Shown here piece after piece: positions 1-11,482 of a DNA stretch of 64,000 nt (its first letter is position 1; every line of letters starts with the position of its first letter). The notes below the pieces were generated by a model that had not been told where the DNA came from, searched no databases, and was given only the letters and a program-made list of their open reading frames with translations. Source of the DNA: Reticulitermes speratus (taxonomy: Eukaryota > Arthropoda > Insecta > Blattodea > Rhinotermitidae); contig JAJKFL010000013.1 in NCBI GenBank assembly GCA_021186555.1, forward strand, positions 28,414,743 to 28,478,742, in the 5' to 3' direction. A program made the position numbers and the translations under genes.

Positions 1-1
1 G

Positions 2-65
2 GATTTGAGGTTCTCGTACGCTGACTGTGAAGATTAGGCCTACGGTCCTCAGGGATGTGACACTC
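2..65 (+). repeat. Fragment of palindromic repeat family
   Basis: The words GATTTGAGGTTCT and GGGATGTGACACT occur in the same order as in the sequence leading into the palindrome near 48.35-48.42 kb (GATTTGAGGTTCT, then GGGACGTGACGCT). I infer a truncated copy cut by the window edge. No protein is encoded. The match is short, so the assignment is tentative. Confidence 0.35.
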
Positions 66-69
66 TTTA

Positions 70-350
70 GTAAAAGGTAAAGGTAAACTTGTCCTTATCC
101 ACGCCATGAAGTATATAGGGGAAGAAGGAGTGTAGCTCCACACATTCTGAACCTCGGCACTAGACGGAGGTGAGTGGTCAACTTCACGCTCCGACCGCTT
201 TACCTCCGAGGAAAGAATCCCGATACACATTGATTACGAGGCTGGGTGGGCCCCAGAGTAGGTCTGGACGGTTTTGGAGAAAAGAAAATCTCTTGCCCCT
301 GCCGGGATTCGAACCCTGGACCGTCCAGCTCGTAGCTAGTCGCTCTGCCG
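70..350 (-). repeat. tRNA-derived SINE, family C
   Basis: Read on the minus strand, this has a tRNA-like head with a B-box-like TTCGAATCCCGG, a body containing the segment CCAGACC..GGGCCCACCCAGCC, and a tail built from TTTACCTTTACC. The same body and tail recur at 442-694, 6330-6560, 49282-49561 and 50908-51200. The first bases of the tRNA head are missing or diverged. As a SINE it would be transcribed by RNA polymerase III and mobilised by a LINE in trans (known for the class, inferred here). Confidence 0.7.
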
Positions 351-380
351 AATGTGAATTTATAGTCTTTTAGGAATTTA

Positions 381-418
381 TCGACGTTTCGGAGAAACGT
401 ACTGTCTCCGTTTTCAGG
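381..418 (-). repeat. Hammerhead-like CTGA/CGAAAC motif, copy 1
   Basis: The minus strand reads CTGAAAAC, then a GGAGA/TCTCC stem, then CGAAACGTCG. It lies between two family C SINEs. This is one of about ten copies of the motif discussed in the findings. The ribozyme resemblance is inference only. Confidence 0.4.
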
Positions 419-441
419 GTATCATGGCTGTAATCTTACGT

Positions 442-694
442 TAAAGGTAAAGTTTTCCATGTACACGCCGTGAAGGCGTATGTGGGAAGTGGAGGTATAT
501 CTTCACTTATTCCTAACGTCGGTCACGTTACCCGCAGGGAATGAACCTCCAGCAACCATTGAATAGTAGGCTCAGTGGGCTCCAGAGCCGGTCTGGACGT
601 TTTGAAAAAGAGATAAAGTTCTGTCGTTGCCGAGAATCGAAACCCGGACCGTTCGGCCTATGGCCTAGTCGTTATACCGACTGAGATATCCCGG
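442..694 (-). repeat. tRNA-derived SINE, family C
   Basis: The minus strand begins CCGGGATATCTCAGTCGG, a tRNA-like A-box region, followed by a degenerate B box, the family C body and the TTTACCTTTAA tail. The head is nearly complete. Divergence from the 49.3-kb copy is substantial, so this is an older insertion. Together with 70-350 it forms a same-orientation pair separated by about 90 bases. Confidence 0.7.
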
Positions 695-3600
695 CTGCCA
701 ACTGTAATGTCAGGACCGAATGTAGTTCGCTGGATGAAAGTAAATCCATCCTTATATTGACCTTCGACGACCGGAACGAATAAAATAATGTTGAGAGACG
801 CAGAAACGATTTTATGAGAGGGAGGGGAGAGAATACTGCGACACTTTTCTTTGTGAAGGGTTGGTAGATGTACCAGCCCTAATTTGGGAGGGACTCAAGT
901 TTTTTCTGCGTCCGTTTTGCTATAAAATTTACTCAGGACCTTAATCGAAACGAGGACATGGTTGCTGAAGTTGTCGATCTTCTTTAATCGTAGGTAGCGA
1001 TAAAATGATGGTGAGAGTGACGCCTTGTGTCACGTCTTGTAAATGAGTACTCGCGTAATTTGTTAGGTGGTTCATTAGGCTCTTCGAACGTGTGTCTACG
1101 TAAGAAGGTGTGCAGAGTACGTTACCGACGCAGTGGCACGTTGTGACACACGTCCAGCCAAGTGCCGTTTCAAAATGAAGCCCCAAGTGGGAGACGAGGT
1201 TGTATTATTATGCCGGCTGGTCAAGCCTATCGATGATTCCGCTAGAGGTGGAAGATGAGTATGGAATATCAGTGGAAAGATCATAGGCACGGATGAACCG
1301 AAGTATTCCAAACAAAGGTCGCCTGCAGTGCCATTTAGTCAATCACACTCTCACATGGATGTCTTAGGATTGCCCAGAGCTCTCCGCAGTAAGCAGCCGC
1401 CTTATGACGGTACAAATATCAGAATTATAATGAAATTACGATTGGGAGAGGGTTTGTGAGGAAGCAATGTGGACTGCGGTGAGATGCTTGGTAGCTTGCT
1501 TCGAGAAAGTAACAAAAGTAACAATAATCATCAAAATGCTATCACGCTATGTAGTTCAGTGGGTGGCGTTGCGTTTCATTGGGCAGTTTTCTCGCACATT
1601 GGTCATCAGCGCAAAATGTGTTGCGGAAAATATGTAGTGTGTTGTCTGAAAGGGTCCGTAATTAGCAGCGCTGTGACTAACAGACCTCGACGCAGCGGTC
1701 TGATTTGCGATTATTTAGCCGCTTTGGTCTTGACTTCAATTTCTTGCAGATATAAATTTGGTAATGACACACCTAATGACAGACAAGACGCTACAGAGCA
1801 TGGATGTGGATTATGTAGTGGACGAAAAACAGCAGTAGAAGTACTGGTAATGCACAAAAACGTGACATGTTTGCCCCCCCCCCCCCCATATTTCTTTAGA
1901 TAAGCACCACCTCCAAGCATAATTTTAGCAACAAGATATTGGTCTGAGGCGCTGTGTTTGTAAAATTCATAAAAGTATAGTACAGCGCCGTTTAAGGTAG
2001 GCATTGTATTTGACCGATACGGACCAGCATCACATTTGGAGGAAATGTGTAGCATCCCTACTACTAAATTTAATAGAAATCCATTAATTAGTTTGGGAGA
2101 CGAAGCATGTGGTAAGACGTGTAGGCATACCCCTTGTGTTACGTTTAGTACCTTGAACTAAGTTATATGTATATTTAAGTAAATGTTTAGCCTAATTAGG
2201 TCATATTCATTAGATGTAGCACACTTTTGTGGTCCGGTAGACCTTACGAGTTTATTTGGAACCCAGTATGTGTCATTCATTGTTAGGTTGTTTTTCGATG
2301 CTGTTTCGTCTGTAGAGTTGAAATATCGTTGAATATGATAAGCAGATTATCATGAATGTTTACTAGGTACGAGTATAGGAGGCGGGCTTGGCATGTTTGA
2401 AGGTTCCTTGCCAGTATTCGCCGGTGAAACTGAAGAAAGCCATTGGTAACCTCAGTTATGATTACCTTATGACTCAGCCAAGATTCGATCAGTTACCACC
2501 AGAAGACAACTCCTTTCCACCCTCCAACCTTCATCGGTAAATCCGAAAGGGTTTCCGGAAGTGCTGACTGAGATGGCTCCGCGTAACATGTTGAATACGC
2601 TGTTGAAACTACACTCGCTTTCTGTAATAGACTTCTTGAGTTGCTACTTTCCTTCTCCCCTGTCTAGTCTACACATTGTATGTACCCTAATTTGCCTTAC
2701 CTCACTGCGCCGTGCAACGCATCCTACAGCCAAGGGACTCGAAGTTACTGAAGCATGCTGAGAGTCATCTTTGAGTGTTGTCAGTTAATTAAACTGGCAG
2801 GTATACCATAACCATTAACATTCGACTTGTGTATCAAAGGATGTTCCTATTAACTTAAATGACACTCATCCGGAAACAAATCATAATAAGTCTATTCTTC
2901 ACTGGAAATGTAACGGTTTCCCTTAATCTAGAAATCCCAAAAACGGAGTGCCTTGATAATCAATGTGTGCCATTTGGTCTCTATGAAAATGGTACGGTTG
3001 TGTCAGTTACGTTTTATTTTGTTAAAGTATTGTGTATACGATTCACTTACTTACTCGTATGTATTTGTTCCCTTATTCGTGTAGGATCGTTATGCCCATT
3101 TGAAATATTTGCGATTTGACAGAGGCTCTCACTTAACTAGTTTAGCTTGTGTTATAAGTACGGATAAACTTGAGTCGCAGTATCTGTGTCTGCAAGTTTA
3201 TCCGTCTAATAAATACTGGATTAATATTCAGATATTTGTGAAGCTCAGATGCTGCAGTAACATTCATGTTTTAATAAATTATATTAATTTATGAAAATTA
3301 CTTCTAAATTAGACATCTGTGGTATGAACTATATTTTCAGTCGCGTTTCGGACCTGTGGATTTTTTTTTTTGTTATTGGAAAATGTAGCTGAAATGTGGT
3401 TAAAATTGACATTTCTTTCAGCTCAAGTGTCACTCCAGTCCAGCTGGTTGTGCTCCTTGAGTGCCCTGAATTTTATTAGTGCTTTCTTAAAAGTCATGAC
3501 TTGCAGGCAATACGTTAACACCGACAGCGAGGTACGAATCGTGTAAAAAGCATAAATCTATATCTGTAGAAAGTTGTTTGTTTGTGTGAACTTACTGTAT

Positions 3601-5774
3601 TCAATCCTAAAGGCTACACAAAATCGGAATAGTAATCGATGAGCGTGCGATTCAGTGATTGGACAGAAATGAAAATCACCCTGACATCAAAACTCTCGAA
3701 ATTTACAGGTATTTTGAAATCTATAGGTCGACACTTTCATACTGACAGTAATTTCTTACATGTTACGTATAGGCCTATTAGAAGTAAGGATACGAGAGCT
3801 CTGTTACGCTCCTCTGGTAACTCCACCGAACATTACTGTATAGGCCTATAGCCGGAAGACAAGACACATTGACCCAGAGAGTTTTTCTGAAATTCTTGTT
3901 TCTTGTTACAAGTACTGATTCTCTGTTGTACACGTATATTAACACGTTGTACCCGGCAGAACACGCTTTGATGTATTGCAGCATGTAATTAATTGTACCG
4001 GAAAGCAGCCTGTAACATGGTGCAGTAAATGTTAATATCAATTTCCCGGCGTCTGGTCTGAGCTGAAAATGTTTTAACGGCGTCTTTTCTTTTCCTGTAC
4101 CTGAACTTCACTTTTTATTGTTTTCCTGTTTCTGTATGTGTCTTGACGTTCCGATTGTGTTGGTTAGAAATGTATAATCAGCTATAGTTGGAAATTTGGT
4201 GACAATAAGGTAGGCCTACATTGACAGCTAAGAGTTGCCCCAGTAGAAGCATGTTTCCGTATACAATAAAGGTGATAGACGTCACACTTGTTAGTCTTTT
4301 GATACGAGTCGGGCTAATGTGATTTTGTCACGTCGAAATAGAATAATATAATGTATATGTTTTATGCAGAAGTACGGAGCATTGGCTGTAATTAAGAAAA
4401 GAACCAGAAGATGGAAGCAGTAAAGACCGGTGGGAGGCACATGTGATTTAGTCTGTGTTGCAGTCTGTATCGTTTTCGAATCGGTTATAATCTGTACATT
4501 CAAGAGAATAGTGATTTAATGGAGTCTAAGAGCTATAAATTACAGTGGTGGACAAATGGAATTCTGTCCGTTGAAACCGTTGTGAGATATGCAGATTGTT
4601 TAGTTCTGAACTGAAATTTTGCTAATGTCTTGAAACAAGGCACGGTAACTTATTGTACCGAATTCTTCAGATTCCTCTTTCTTCACTGTTTATGTCTGGC
4701 GATCTCTTATTTAAGTAAACATAAATCCGAGTTTACATTCGACAGCCGGATTTCTCCAGTGGTACTGTCACTGTTTATTTCCCTCCGCGGAGTTTCAGCA
4801 ATTACCAAGAGGAGTGCCAATGGCACAGAACTGACTGTTCTTTTCCGAAGCCACGAGTCGTCTCCGACATTTACATTGCCTGAGGATCAAGCACTGTGTA
4901 AGAAATCTGTAACCAAACCACCAGCCTAATAGCAAAGTTTCTGCCCTAGATGACCGGAGTAGTCGTTCAAGTGCCTTTTTTTTGTGTGTATACTTCGAGA
5001 TAGCTTATGGGAAGTACTCGTCGAAACTGACACTCCCGAGCAGAGACACAATGATGAATTAGTTTTTGTCGACGTGCTTTTTACTTGTTAGGCTCTGTCC
5101 AATAGCTGAAATTGCTCTTTGTAATAGTGTGAGAGTGTTCAGGGCGTAAGAGTCGCAATGTGAATGAAGTGACCACGGTCCATTTGAATTAACTGTTCCA
5201 TTATACGAAATGGCAGGAGGTTATGACACATCGTAAAGCTCGTAGGCAGGCTTATGTGGCGTTCCAGTGATGGCTGTGGGTTGTATTTGTCTCGGCTGAG
5301 TTTCTTGTTTAACGAAGACAAATAACGTAGGATATTGAACACAACAAAGGCGGAAACTGGGATTGAGTCGGCTCTAAAAACGGCTGAAATGGGCCACTAC
5401 TGTGGTATATGACCACTAATATAGCAGATAAGCTGACCCACTAAGCAACAAACTTGTTGGTCGTGAAGGGAGAGGAAAAGATTTTATGACTTATAAAGCC
5501 AGCTTCATGACGGATGAAGGTATTGAGCGGAAAGGCTATTTATATAAGACAGTGGCGTCACATCCGTCGCACGTGGTAGATGGAACCAGAAGTGTTCGGT
5601 GTAAAATGAAACTTTGCTTGTGGCATTAAAAGAAATCTGTAAACTATTATGGGAACACTTCCTGCATCATTTCGAACGAGTCTCTAACGCCCTATCACCG
5701 ACATTGATGGATTTCTGACGGAGTGGAATTTAAATTTTGATGTTGATGACAGTAGGTTATAAATTCGTGCTGTT
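695..5774. other. No supported gene; unique-looking DNA
   Basis: I see only short open frames here. The longest, about 144 codons from a GTG at 1469, runs into a 14-base poly-C tract (1874-1887) and looks random. Base composition is mildly AT-rich. No repeat family defined elsewhere in the window was recognised. Confidence 0.5.
1874..1887. repeat. Poly-C tract, 14 bases
   Basis: Uninterrupted run of 14 C. It is one of six long C or G homopolymers in the window. Confidence 0.95.
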
Positions 5775-5786
5775 ATTCAGTATTAG

Positions 5787-6043
5787 CCGATCCCAGTGGC
5801 CGCGCGGTCTAAGGCGTGGGTTTGCGGTCGCTCGCTTGCTGGGATTTCGGGTTCGAATCACTCCAGGGGCATGGATGTCTGTCTGTTGTGAGTGTTGTGT
5901 GTTGTCAGGTAGAGGTCTCCGCGTCGGGCTGCTCGCTCATCCAGAGGAGTCCTACCGAGTGTGGTGTATTTGAGTGTGATCGTGAAGCCTCGATAATGAG
6001 GAGGCCCTGACCCACTAGGGCTGTTGCGCCAGTGGAAAAAAAA
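5787..6043 (+). repeat. tRNA-derived SINE, family A, full length
   Basis: Starts CCGATCCCAGTGGCCGCGCG, with a tRNA-like A-box region and a B box around GGGTTCGAATCA. A shared body follows, with GAGGAGTCCTACCGAGTGTG and then GAGGCCCTGACCCACTAGGG, and the element ends in a nine-base A run. Flanking 12-bp direct repeats (ATTCAGTATTAG at 5775-5786 and ATTCAGTGTTAA at 6044-6055, two differences) fit a target-site duplication. Length is 257 bp. Related copies lie at 10977-11238, 33341-33574, 35107-35324 and 50495-50663. Non-coding; the small frames across it are accidental. Confidence 0.85.
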
Positions 6044-6329
6044 ATTCAGTGTTAAGTTTCATTAACACTGGCCGAAGTACCCGTCCTTCGTTCTTCGCCG
6101 CGATGTCTTGCGTGGTTCGCATCCCAACGGATCGCCTATCCATGTTTCCTTTGTCCATCCGTCTGTGCAAACATAACAGCTCAAGAGCTGCTGAACAGCT
6201 GTTCGTAGAGTTTGATACTGGAGCGTTGTGCGAAAGATTTCCCATTAATTTCAATACATGTTTTTATCTGACAATTTGGACCACCGCTGTACATGACCTA
6301 CCTGCGTTGCAGCATTGAGCTTACTGAAA

Positions 6330-6560
6330 AAGCAGGCCGGGCCAGGAGAAGGAGATTTCTCTCGTAAAGCGTCTGGACTGGCTCTGGGGCGCACTCAGCC
6401 TCTTATGCAGTGGTTACCGGTCGCTCTTTTCCCAGAGATAATGCAGATGGGGCGTGAAGGTGACCACTCACCCTTTCTAGTGCCGAGGTCACGAATGACT
6501 GGAGCTATACCTCCACTCCCCCATATGCATTCATAGCACACACACGGACAATTTTACCTT
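6330..6560 (+). repeat. SINE family C, diverged
   Basis: Body matches family C: CTGGACTGGCTCTGGGGCGC, CACTCAGCC, then GAGCTATACCTCCACTCCCC, ending in ATTTTACCTT. The tRNA head is poorly preserved. No clear flanking duplication was found. Confidence 0.65.
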
Positions 6561-6941
6561 CTTAATATGCAGAACTAGAAATTGAGGTTTGAGGGAGCTT
6601 CGTGTCACAATTGTCTGGGTTGAAATGATTCGGATATTTTCGCTTGCGTTCAGAAAAGCTTTTTTGATTGTTCGGTAAACTTCGTATGTCTAAAGAATGC
6701 CAGTGTTAATTGAAGATAAAAGTTTAGAAATATGCACATACCATGGCAATACTTATTTAATTACTTCAAGAACAGCAACACTTATGGAAGTCTGTGTTGG
6801 GCATAAGGCATCTATTTTATTTTGCAAATAAACTTTTAATCGATATATTTTTGCTCCGACAAATATTTGATTATTTTTTTCTCGAGGGGCATGGTGGTAG
6901 GCGTGCAGACCTTCACGTCAATTGTTAGTTTTGTTTGATTT

Positions 6942-7070
6942 TTACCAGAATCGGGCTCTTGCGGACACAGTAATGATCCTTTGGGTTCCAAAGTATGCTG
7001 GTGATTTCTTGACTAGCTGAGGACCTGTTAGCTCACAAAACGGGCTCTGCTGCACTGAGTTAGTTATTTA
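6942..7070 (+). pseudogene. LINE 3' end, recurrent family (copy 1)
   Basis: A short open reading stretch, 6942-7020, encodes RALADTVMILWVP followed by KYAGDFLTS and a TGA stop. This matches the C-terminal signature W-R-A-L-V-x-x-V-M-N-L-R-V-P...N-A-G-x-F-L-T-S shared by the copies at 10640, 16640, 34411, 40123 and 56440. I recognise it as the end of the long ORF of a non-LTR retrotransposon; the exact clade is not resolved. The sequence after the stop (GAGGACCTGTTAG, then GAGTTAGTTA) matches the 3' UTR of the other copies. It is 5' truncated, as is usual for LINEs. Confidence 0.7.
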
Positions 7071-8484
7071 AAATACGCGCATTTTACTGTCTGTAAGGGA
7101 TGGAAGAATGCGGCATGGCGACTGGACGTAGGCACTTGTATTATGTTGTGTGATGATAGTGCTTGGGCATATAATGTTGCTTGTTAGTCCACTGTGTTCC
7201 CGGTAACGGGGATGGACAAATTCCCGTCACCAAATCTCCTTGCTTTGCATTGCAACCAGACTGAGGCCGTGCAGACTTCCCGTTCTCTCGGATTGCCGCG
7301 TTACGTTGCTACTTCGTGTGTGTTTTTAATTGGGGTAATTTGTAGCTGTAGGGAAATTTGCACTATAAAAGCGTCCAGTGTTGCGCGGGACGTAAATATT
7401 CCGTATGTAGATGCCATCGTGGGGGGGGGGGGGGTTGCGAGGGGAGGCGATGGCGGCACGGCACTCTGTCCATCCTGGTTGACGTCTTAAACCAGGCCTA
7501 ACAAATACTGATGCCAAGTCCAGTAGGTTTCTGTGCGCGTAAATCTCCATTAGGTTATCCGGTAAAAATGAAAACAATAGCGAACATGTAATCCCATTAC
7601 GTTAACATTCAGCGAAGGTCAAGGTGTGAATCCTTCTTCGGTACTGACTTTTAATCTTGTTTGTTTAATGGAACAAAGACTTCCGCAGCCTTATATTCTG
7701 CGTTTGTTCAGTGTAATAATTTATGAACCACAGGAGCCATGTTTATGAAACTCGATATGAAACATGCCTCTGGAGATAACTCAGCCATATTTCGTTATAA
7801 GTCCCCGCTCTCCCGTAAGAGTAATATTCAGATTACAGCTAGGCTCATTTCAGAATTTTATGTTTCTCTAGTAAACATGCTGAAAGTTTGCACCAGTACA
7901 GAGTTTTTAAATGTACGTAAATGTCGTTAGATTAATCTGCATCATGACTGGAAAGTTACAACATTAAACCTGCGGTGACAGGACTTCTAATTGTATCTTC
8001 CATGATCCTAACTCAAAATACGAATTTGCAATTCGATATAAGCCTGCAGAAAGAGTTGTGTGTCTTTTGTACGTTGAAGTAACAGCGTTATGGGCACGAG
8101 ACCTTAGGAAATAGAATAAACTATCAACAAAGTATGTTACAAATTACTACAGTTTACGGCGAACTGCGGAAAACCCACAGAGAATTGTTAGTAACGTTCT
8201 AAACGAGGCGAAACACATGTAGGCCTGCATTCCTTGCGGCTTTTGTTTCGTTTTTATAATCCGTAAGTCATATTTCTTCCAACGCGGTCCTTTGTCTGTT
8301 GGTATCCACTTCATTGCTTTTAAAATAAGCCATCTAATACCTTATTGGTTGAAGAAAGAGCAATGCATAACGATTGCAACACTGTCGTTGTTTGAACTAA
8401 TGAAAAATATCGAAATATAATGTATTTGTTTCATTTCTTGTTTATTAACGGCACATTTTCAACACTAATGAGTTATGCACCTAT
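7071..8484. other. No supported gene
   Basis: Short frames only. It contains a 14-base G run at 7421-7434. Nothing else recognised. Confidence 0.5.
7421..7434. repeat. Poly-G tract, 14 bases
   Basis: Uninterrupted run of 14 G, followed by purine-rich GGGGAGGCGATGG. Confidence 0.95.
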
Positions 8485-8545
8485 TTATTGGGTACCTGGC
8501 TCTCCGGGGGTAGAGTGGCTGGGGCCTGAAGCTGACCATTTTGCC
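8485..8545 (+). repeat. SINE family C body fragment
   Basis: The stretch ACCTGGCTCTCCGGGGGTAG, then GGCTGGGGCCTGAAGCTGAC, aligns with the family C body around 49.4 kb. It is a short, decayed piece without head or tail. Confidence 0.4.
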
Positions 8546-8749
8546 GTTCGTACTACTGTTATCCGTAGGATTACAGAACGGTGGACTGTTTTTAATTATG
8601 GTGGGACGAGACTGTGCCCCTGCGGGACTTCGATTCCTAATGGGCCCATTGTCCGTGCCGCAGATCTGAGACGAATGGTTATGGCACTGGTGCAGTGATA
8701 TTTGACAGGGGATACCGAAGCACTCGCGGACCAACATGTTAAAGTGCCG

Positions 8750-8835
8750 CTTTATTCACCACAAATCTCACATGGACTGCCCTGTGAGTGAACCAAGGCC
8801 TGAGCTGCGGTACGGCCGAGAGGTCAACTGAAGTT
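8750..8835 (-). repeat. SINE family B head fragment
   Basis: TTCACCACAAATCTCACATG matches the region just after the tRNA head of family B, followed by a decayed head. Weak and truncated. Confidence 0.4.
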
Positions 8836-9114
8836 AGTACCATTTAGTGGCCGCGGTTTGATTCTGACGTGATGAAACTTTGTTTTGCAATTTTCAACAA
8901 TAGAATTGTGGTGTGAAATGTTAAAGGTATGCGTGGAGTTGTGTAGAATAGGACTTGTGGGTGTAAAGCTGTAACAATCCGTAGCATCCGTGCGATCGAG
9001 GTAATTACACAATACGGCACCATGTGTTCTCAGGGAAGTGTATAGCATTTAAATTTGCTAGGGTAAAAGAACATATATAGAATGCTGTACTAGGAAATAA
9101 AGAGGCAGGAGAGT

Positions 9115-9397
9115 GTAGTTGTTAGCAGGAGTGCGGAAATTGAAGCGAATTAGAAATAAAATGGATAAAGGAAAATGCCCTATATGTTTAGGTAAAGAGG
9201 ATATCAAACATGTGTTGGTAGGTTGTTCAGAAAATAGAAAAGGAGAACCGAATTTTGAAATAAAAAATGGTTGACTGTGAACGAGGGGTAGCTTACAGGA
9301 AAATAGTAAGTTGTACTAACAAACCTCTGATTATAGATCTAGGTAGATTTTTGGACAACGTTAAGCGTAAGTGGTTTAATAAGATAAAAGGTTTGTA
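9115..9397 (+). pseudogene. LINE reverse-transcriptase C-terminus, CCHC type
   Basis: Translation gives VRKLKRIRNKMDKGKCPICL followed by GKEDIKHVLVGC. This is a C-x2-C-x7-H-x4-C zinc-finger-like motif typical of the C-terminus of several non-LTR retrotransposon ORF2 proteins. A stop and a frame change follow. The neighbouring frame then continues GVAYRKIVSCTNKPL, then LGRFLDNVKRKWFNKIKGL and a TAA at about 9397. The copy is therefore broken by at least one frameshift and lacks the endonuclease and polymerase domains (5' truncation or decay). It is a different LINE lineage from the FLTS-ending family. It is inactive; a host zinc-finger exon is much less likely. Confidence 0.65.
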
Positions 9398-10308
9398 AAC
9401 ATTATGTGTGATTGGCGAAGGGGCTACCACCGTAACAACCCGGGGTTAATCGGCAGGTAGTCCCAAGGCAAGAAGGATGAATTGAACTCAATAAATATTA
9501 TCTCCCGTTTCAAAAATGTAGTCAGTCAAGTATGGAAGTTGTCGTCTGTTTAAGTTTTACGGTATTAAGTAGGGCTGAAACTTCACGTACAAACTTAATT
9601 GAAGTGTCGTTACCTAACAGAAGGACGCGTTCCAGTTAAGACATATTATAATGAATTAGGAAGTAGGATGTATAGGCCAACATAAAATTTGCACAGTTGC
9701 TACGTTAAAGAATCTGATATACACATGTTGTTTTTTGCTGATTTGTGTACAGTTCGTTGAGGACACTGCCAGTTTGTCAAACCGCTTACGTCAAATGTTA
9801 GGATAATGAAGGAATCACGAATTGGAGAGGGTAGGGAGGGAAGCTTTTGTGGCCTAATTTTTGGGTACTATCCCTGCATTTGTCCGGAGACACTGAAGAC
9901 ATCTTTGTTTGCCTTATGAACATTTATCATGGTATGTAATTGGAGAAAATTACATCGATATACTTTGGTTGTGTTCCACGCCCGAAGTATGTCCTGAGGC
10001 GTTGTCAGAGGAGCACTTTAAAACAAGATCTGGCTCTTTCTTCCTAATCCTCCAACATTCGTTATTCATGGCCTTCTGATCCATCATTGTCTTCTTGCAA
10101 CTCCCATGCCCCAGGGCGGAATATGAAACTGAAGAAGCTGTAAAAGAAAGAAACACGATCAACATTTATCGATTGCACTGTACGTGTGTTCCATAAGGAT
10201 GCTCCCGCTCCGTAATGAAGCTCTTTTGCTAGGTGCAGCATCTCCGTTGCGTGGCTGTCGGAATATTTGTATAAAATGTAGTAACAAGTGGAACGAGAGA
10301 AAATATTG
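9398..10308. other. No supported gene
   Basis: The first bases after the LINE stop may be its 3' UTR. Nothing else recognised. Confidence 0.4.
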
Positions 10309-10478
10309 GTTTCTGTGTGTTTATGTAGACAATACAAAGTGTAAAAATGTTCACTGCCAAAGAAGTTATTTCAAATCGTACGCATCCATACATGTTTCTG
10401 TGTGTTTATGTAGACAATACAAAGTGTAAAAATGTTCACTGCCAAAGAAGTTATTTCAAATCGTACGTATCCATAGAT
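10309..10478. repeat. 85-bp tandem duplication
   Basis: Unit 1 (10309-10393) and unit 2 (10394-10478) begin GTTTCTGTGTGTTTATGTAG and differ at two positions near their ends (CGCATCCATACAT versus CGTATCCATAGAT). A third unit starts with GTTTG but then diverges. High identity indicates a recent duplication. Confidence 0.95.
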
Positions 10479-10639
10479 GTTTGTTTCCCGTAACTACCGC
10501 CGTGCTTAGTTTCATATTCATAGCATCGTTAGTTTCACAGTTATCTCGGAATTGACAATTACTCGCGATGCTTATAGCGCATATGGGGCAGATGACAAAT
10601 GCTTACATGTCGCTAAACTAGGTCTTAAAAATGGCATAT

Positions 10640-10780
10640 GATACGGGTGGTGTGATTCTGGCTCCTGACCAGTTGTGGGCTCTTGTGAAGGCGGTATTGA
10701 ACCTTCGGGCTACATAACAGGCCGGAGATTTCTTCATCAGCTGAGCTACTGTTAACGTTTCAAGCAGAACTCAGCTTTCT
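10640..10780 (+). pseudogene. LINE 3' end, recurrent family (copy 2)
   Basis: In frame: LAPDQLWALVKAVLNLRAT, a stop, then QAGDFFIS and TGA at 10742-10744. It aligns with the copies at 6942 and 16640. One internal stop marks it as dead. The sequence after the final stop is a weak match to the shared 3' UTR. Confidence 0.65.
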
Positions 10781-10976
10781 GAAGTTAGTTATTTCTTCCT
10801 CCATACCGTGCTTCTGCCCCATCTGCTGTTCCATTATCACGATTTCGGTCCGTGGCCTGTACCACTTTCCGAGGTGCATATTCGTCTCAATCGTGTAATA
10901 ACCGTGTCTACATCCTCTTAGTTTATATTAAAGGACCATGGTTTTATATTCGTAAAGTTCATGAATTATTTTTATT

Positions 10977-11238
10977 TTTTTTTCAATGGCTCGACAGCCC
11001 CTTGGGGGCCTAGGCCGCCTCATTTTTCGAGGCTTTACGATGACACTTTTTAGACACACCACATTCGGTAGGACTCCTCTGGACGAGGGACCAGCTCGTC
11101 GCAGAGACCTCTACCTGACAACATACAACACTCACAAGTGACAGACATCCATGCCCCCGGTGGGATTCGAAGCCACAATCGTAGTAAGCGAGCGGCCGCA
11201 GACCAACGCCTTAGACCGCACCGGCCACTGGGATCGGC
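10977..11238 (-). repeat. tRNA-derived SINE, family A, full length
   Basis: Minus strand begins CCGATCCCAGTGGCCGGTGC and carries the family A body, ending in an A-rich tail (T-rich on the plus strand at 10975-10983). Flanking 13-bp repeats AATTATTTTTATT (10964-10976) and AATTATTTGTATT (11239-11251) differ at one base and fit a target-site duplication. Non-coding. Confidence 0.85.
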
Positions 11239-11482
11239 AATTATTTGTATTAGCTGAGTGCATCGTCGTTCGTGATCATTATCATACTGAAAGTAAATGT
11301 GAACCATTTATGATGTATGCACTGTTTAGCCTACTTTTCATACTAAATTGGAAAAAGAAGCAGACTAATGAATACCCATGCCGTCTGTGTGCCTGTCCCC
11401 ATGTCTGTTTTTGAATAAGTGGACTCATATTTACGAAAATCGGCGTTGAACTGTGTTATTGTAGGACATCCCAACGCCGCAC

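Noticed and set aside
1469..1903. 144-codon frame
   Set aside because: Starts at GTG, runs into a poly-C tract, and no domain or codon pattern supports it.
5787..5870. Possible genuine tRNA gene
   Set aside because: The same head recurs with a shared body, A-rich tail and target duplication, so it is a SINE; the cloverleaf is also incomplete.
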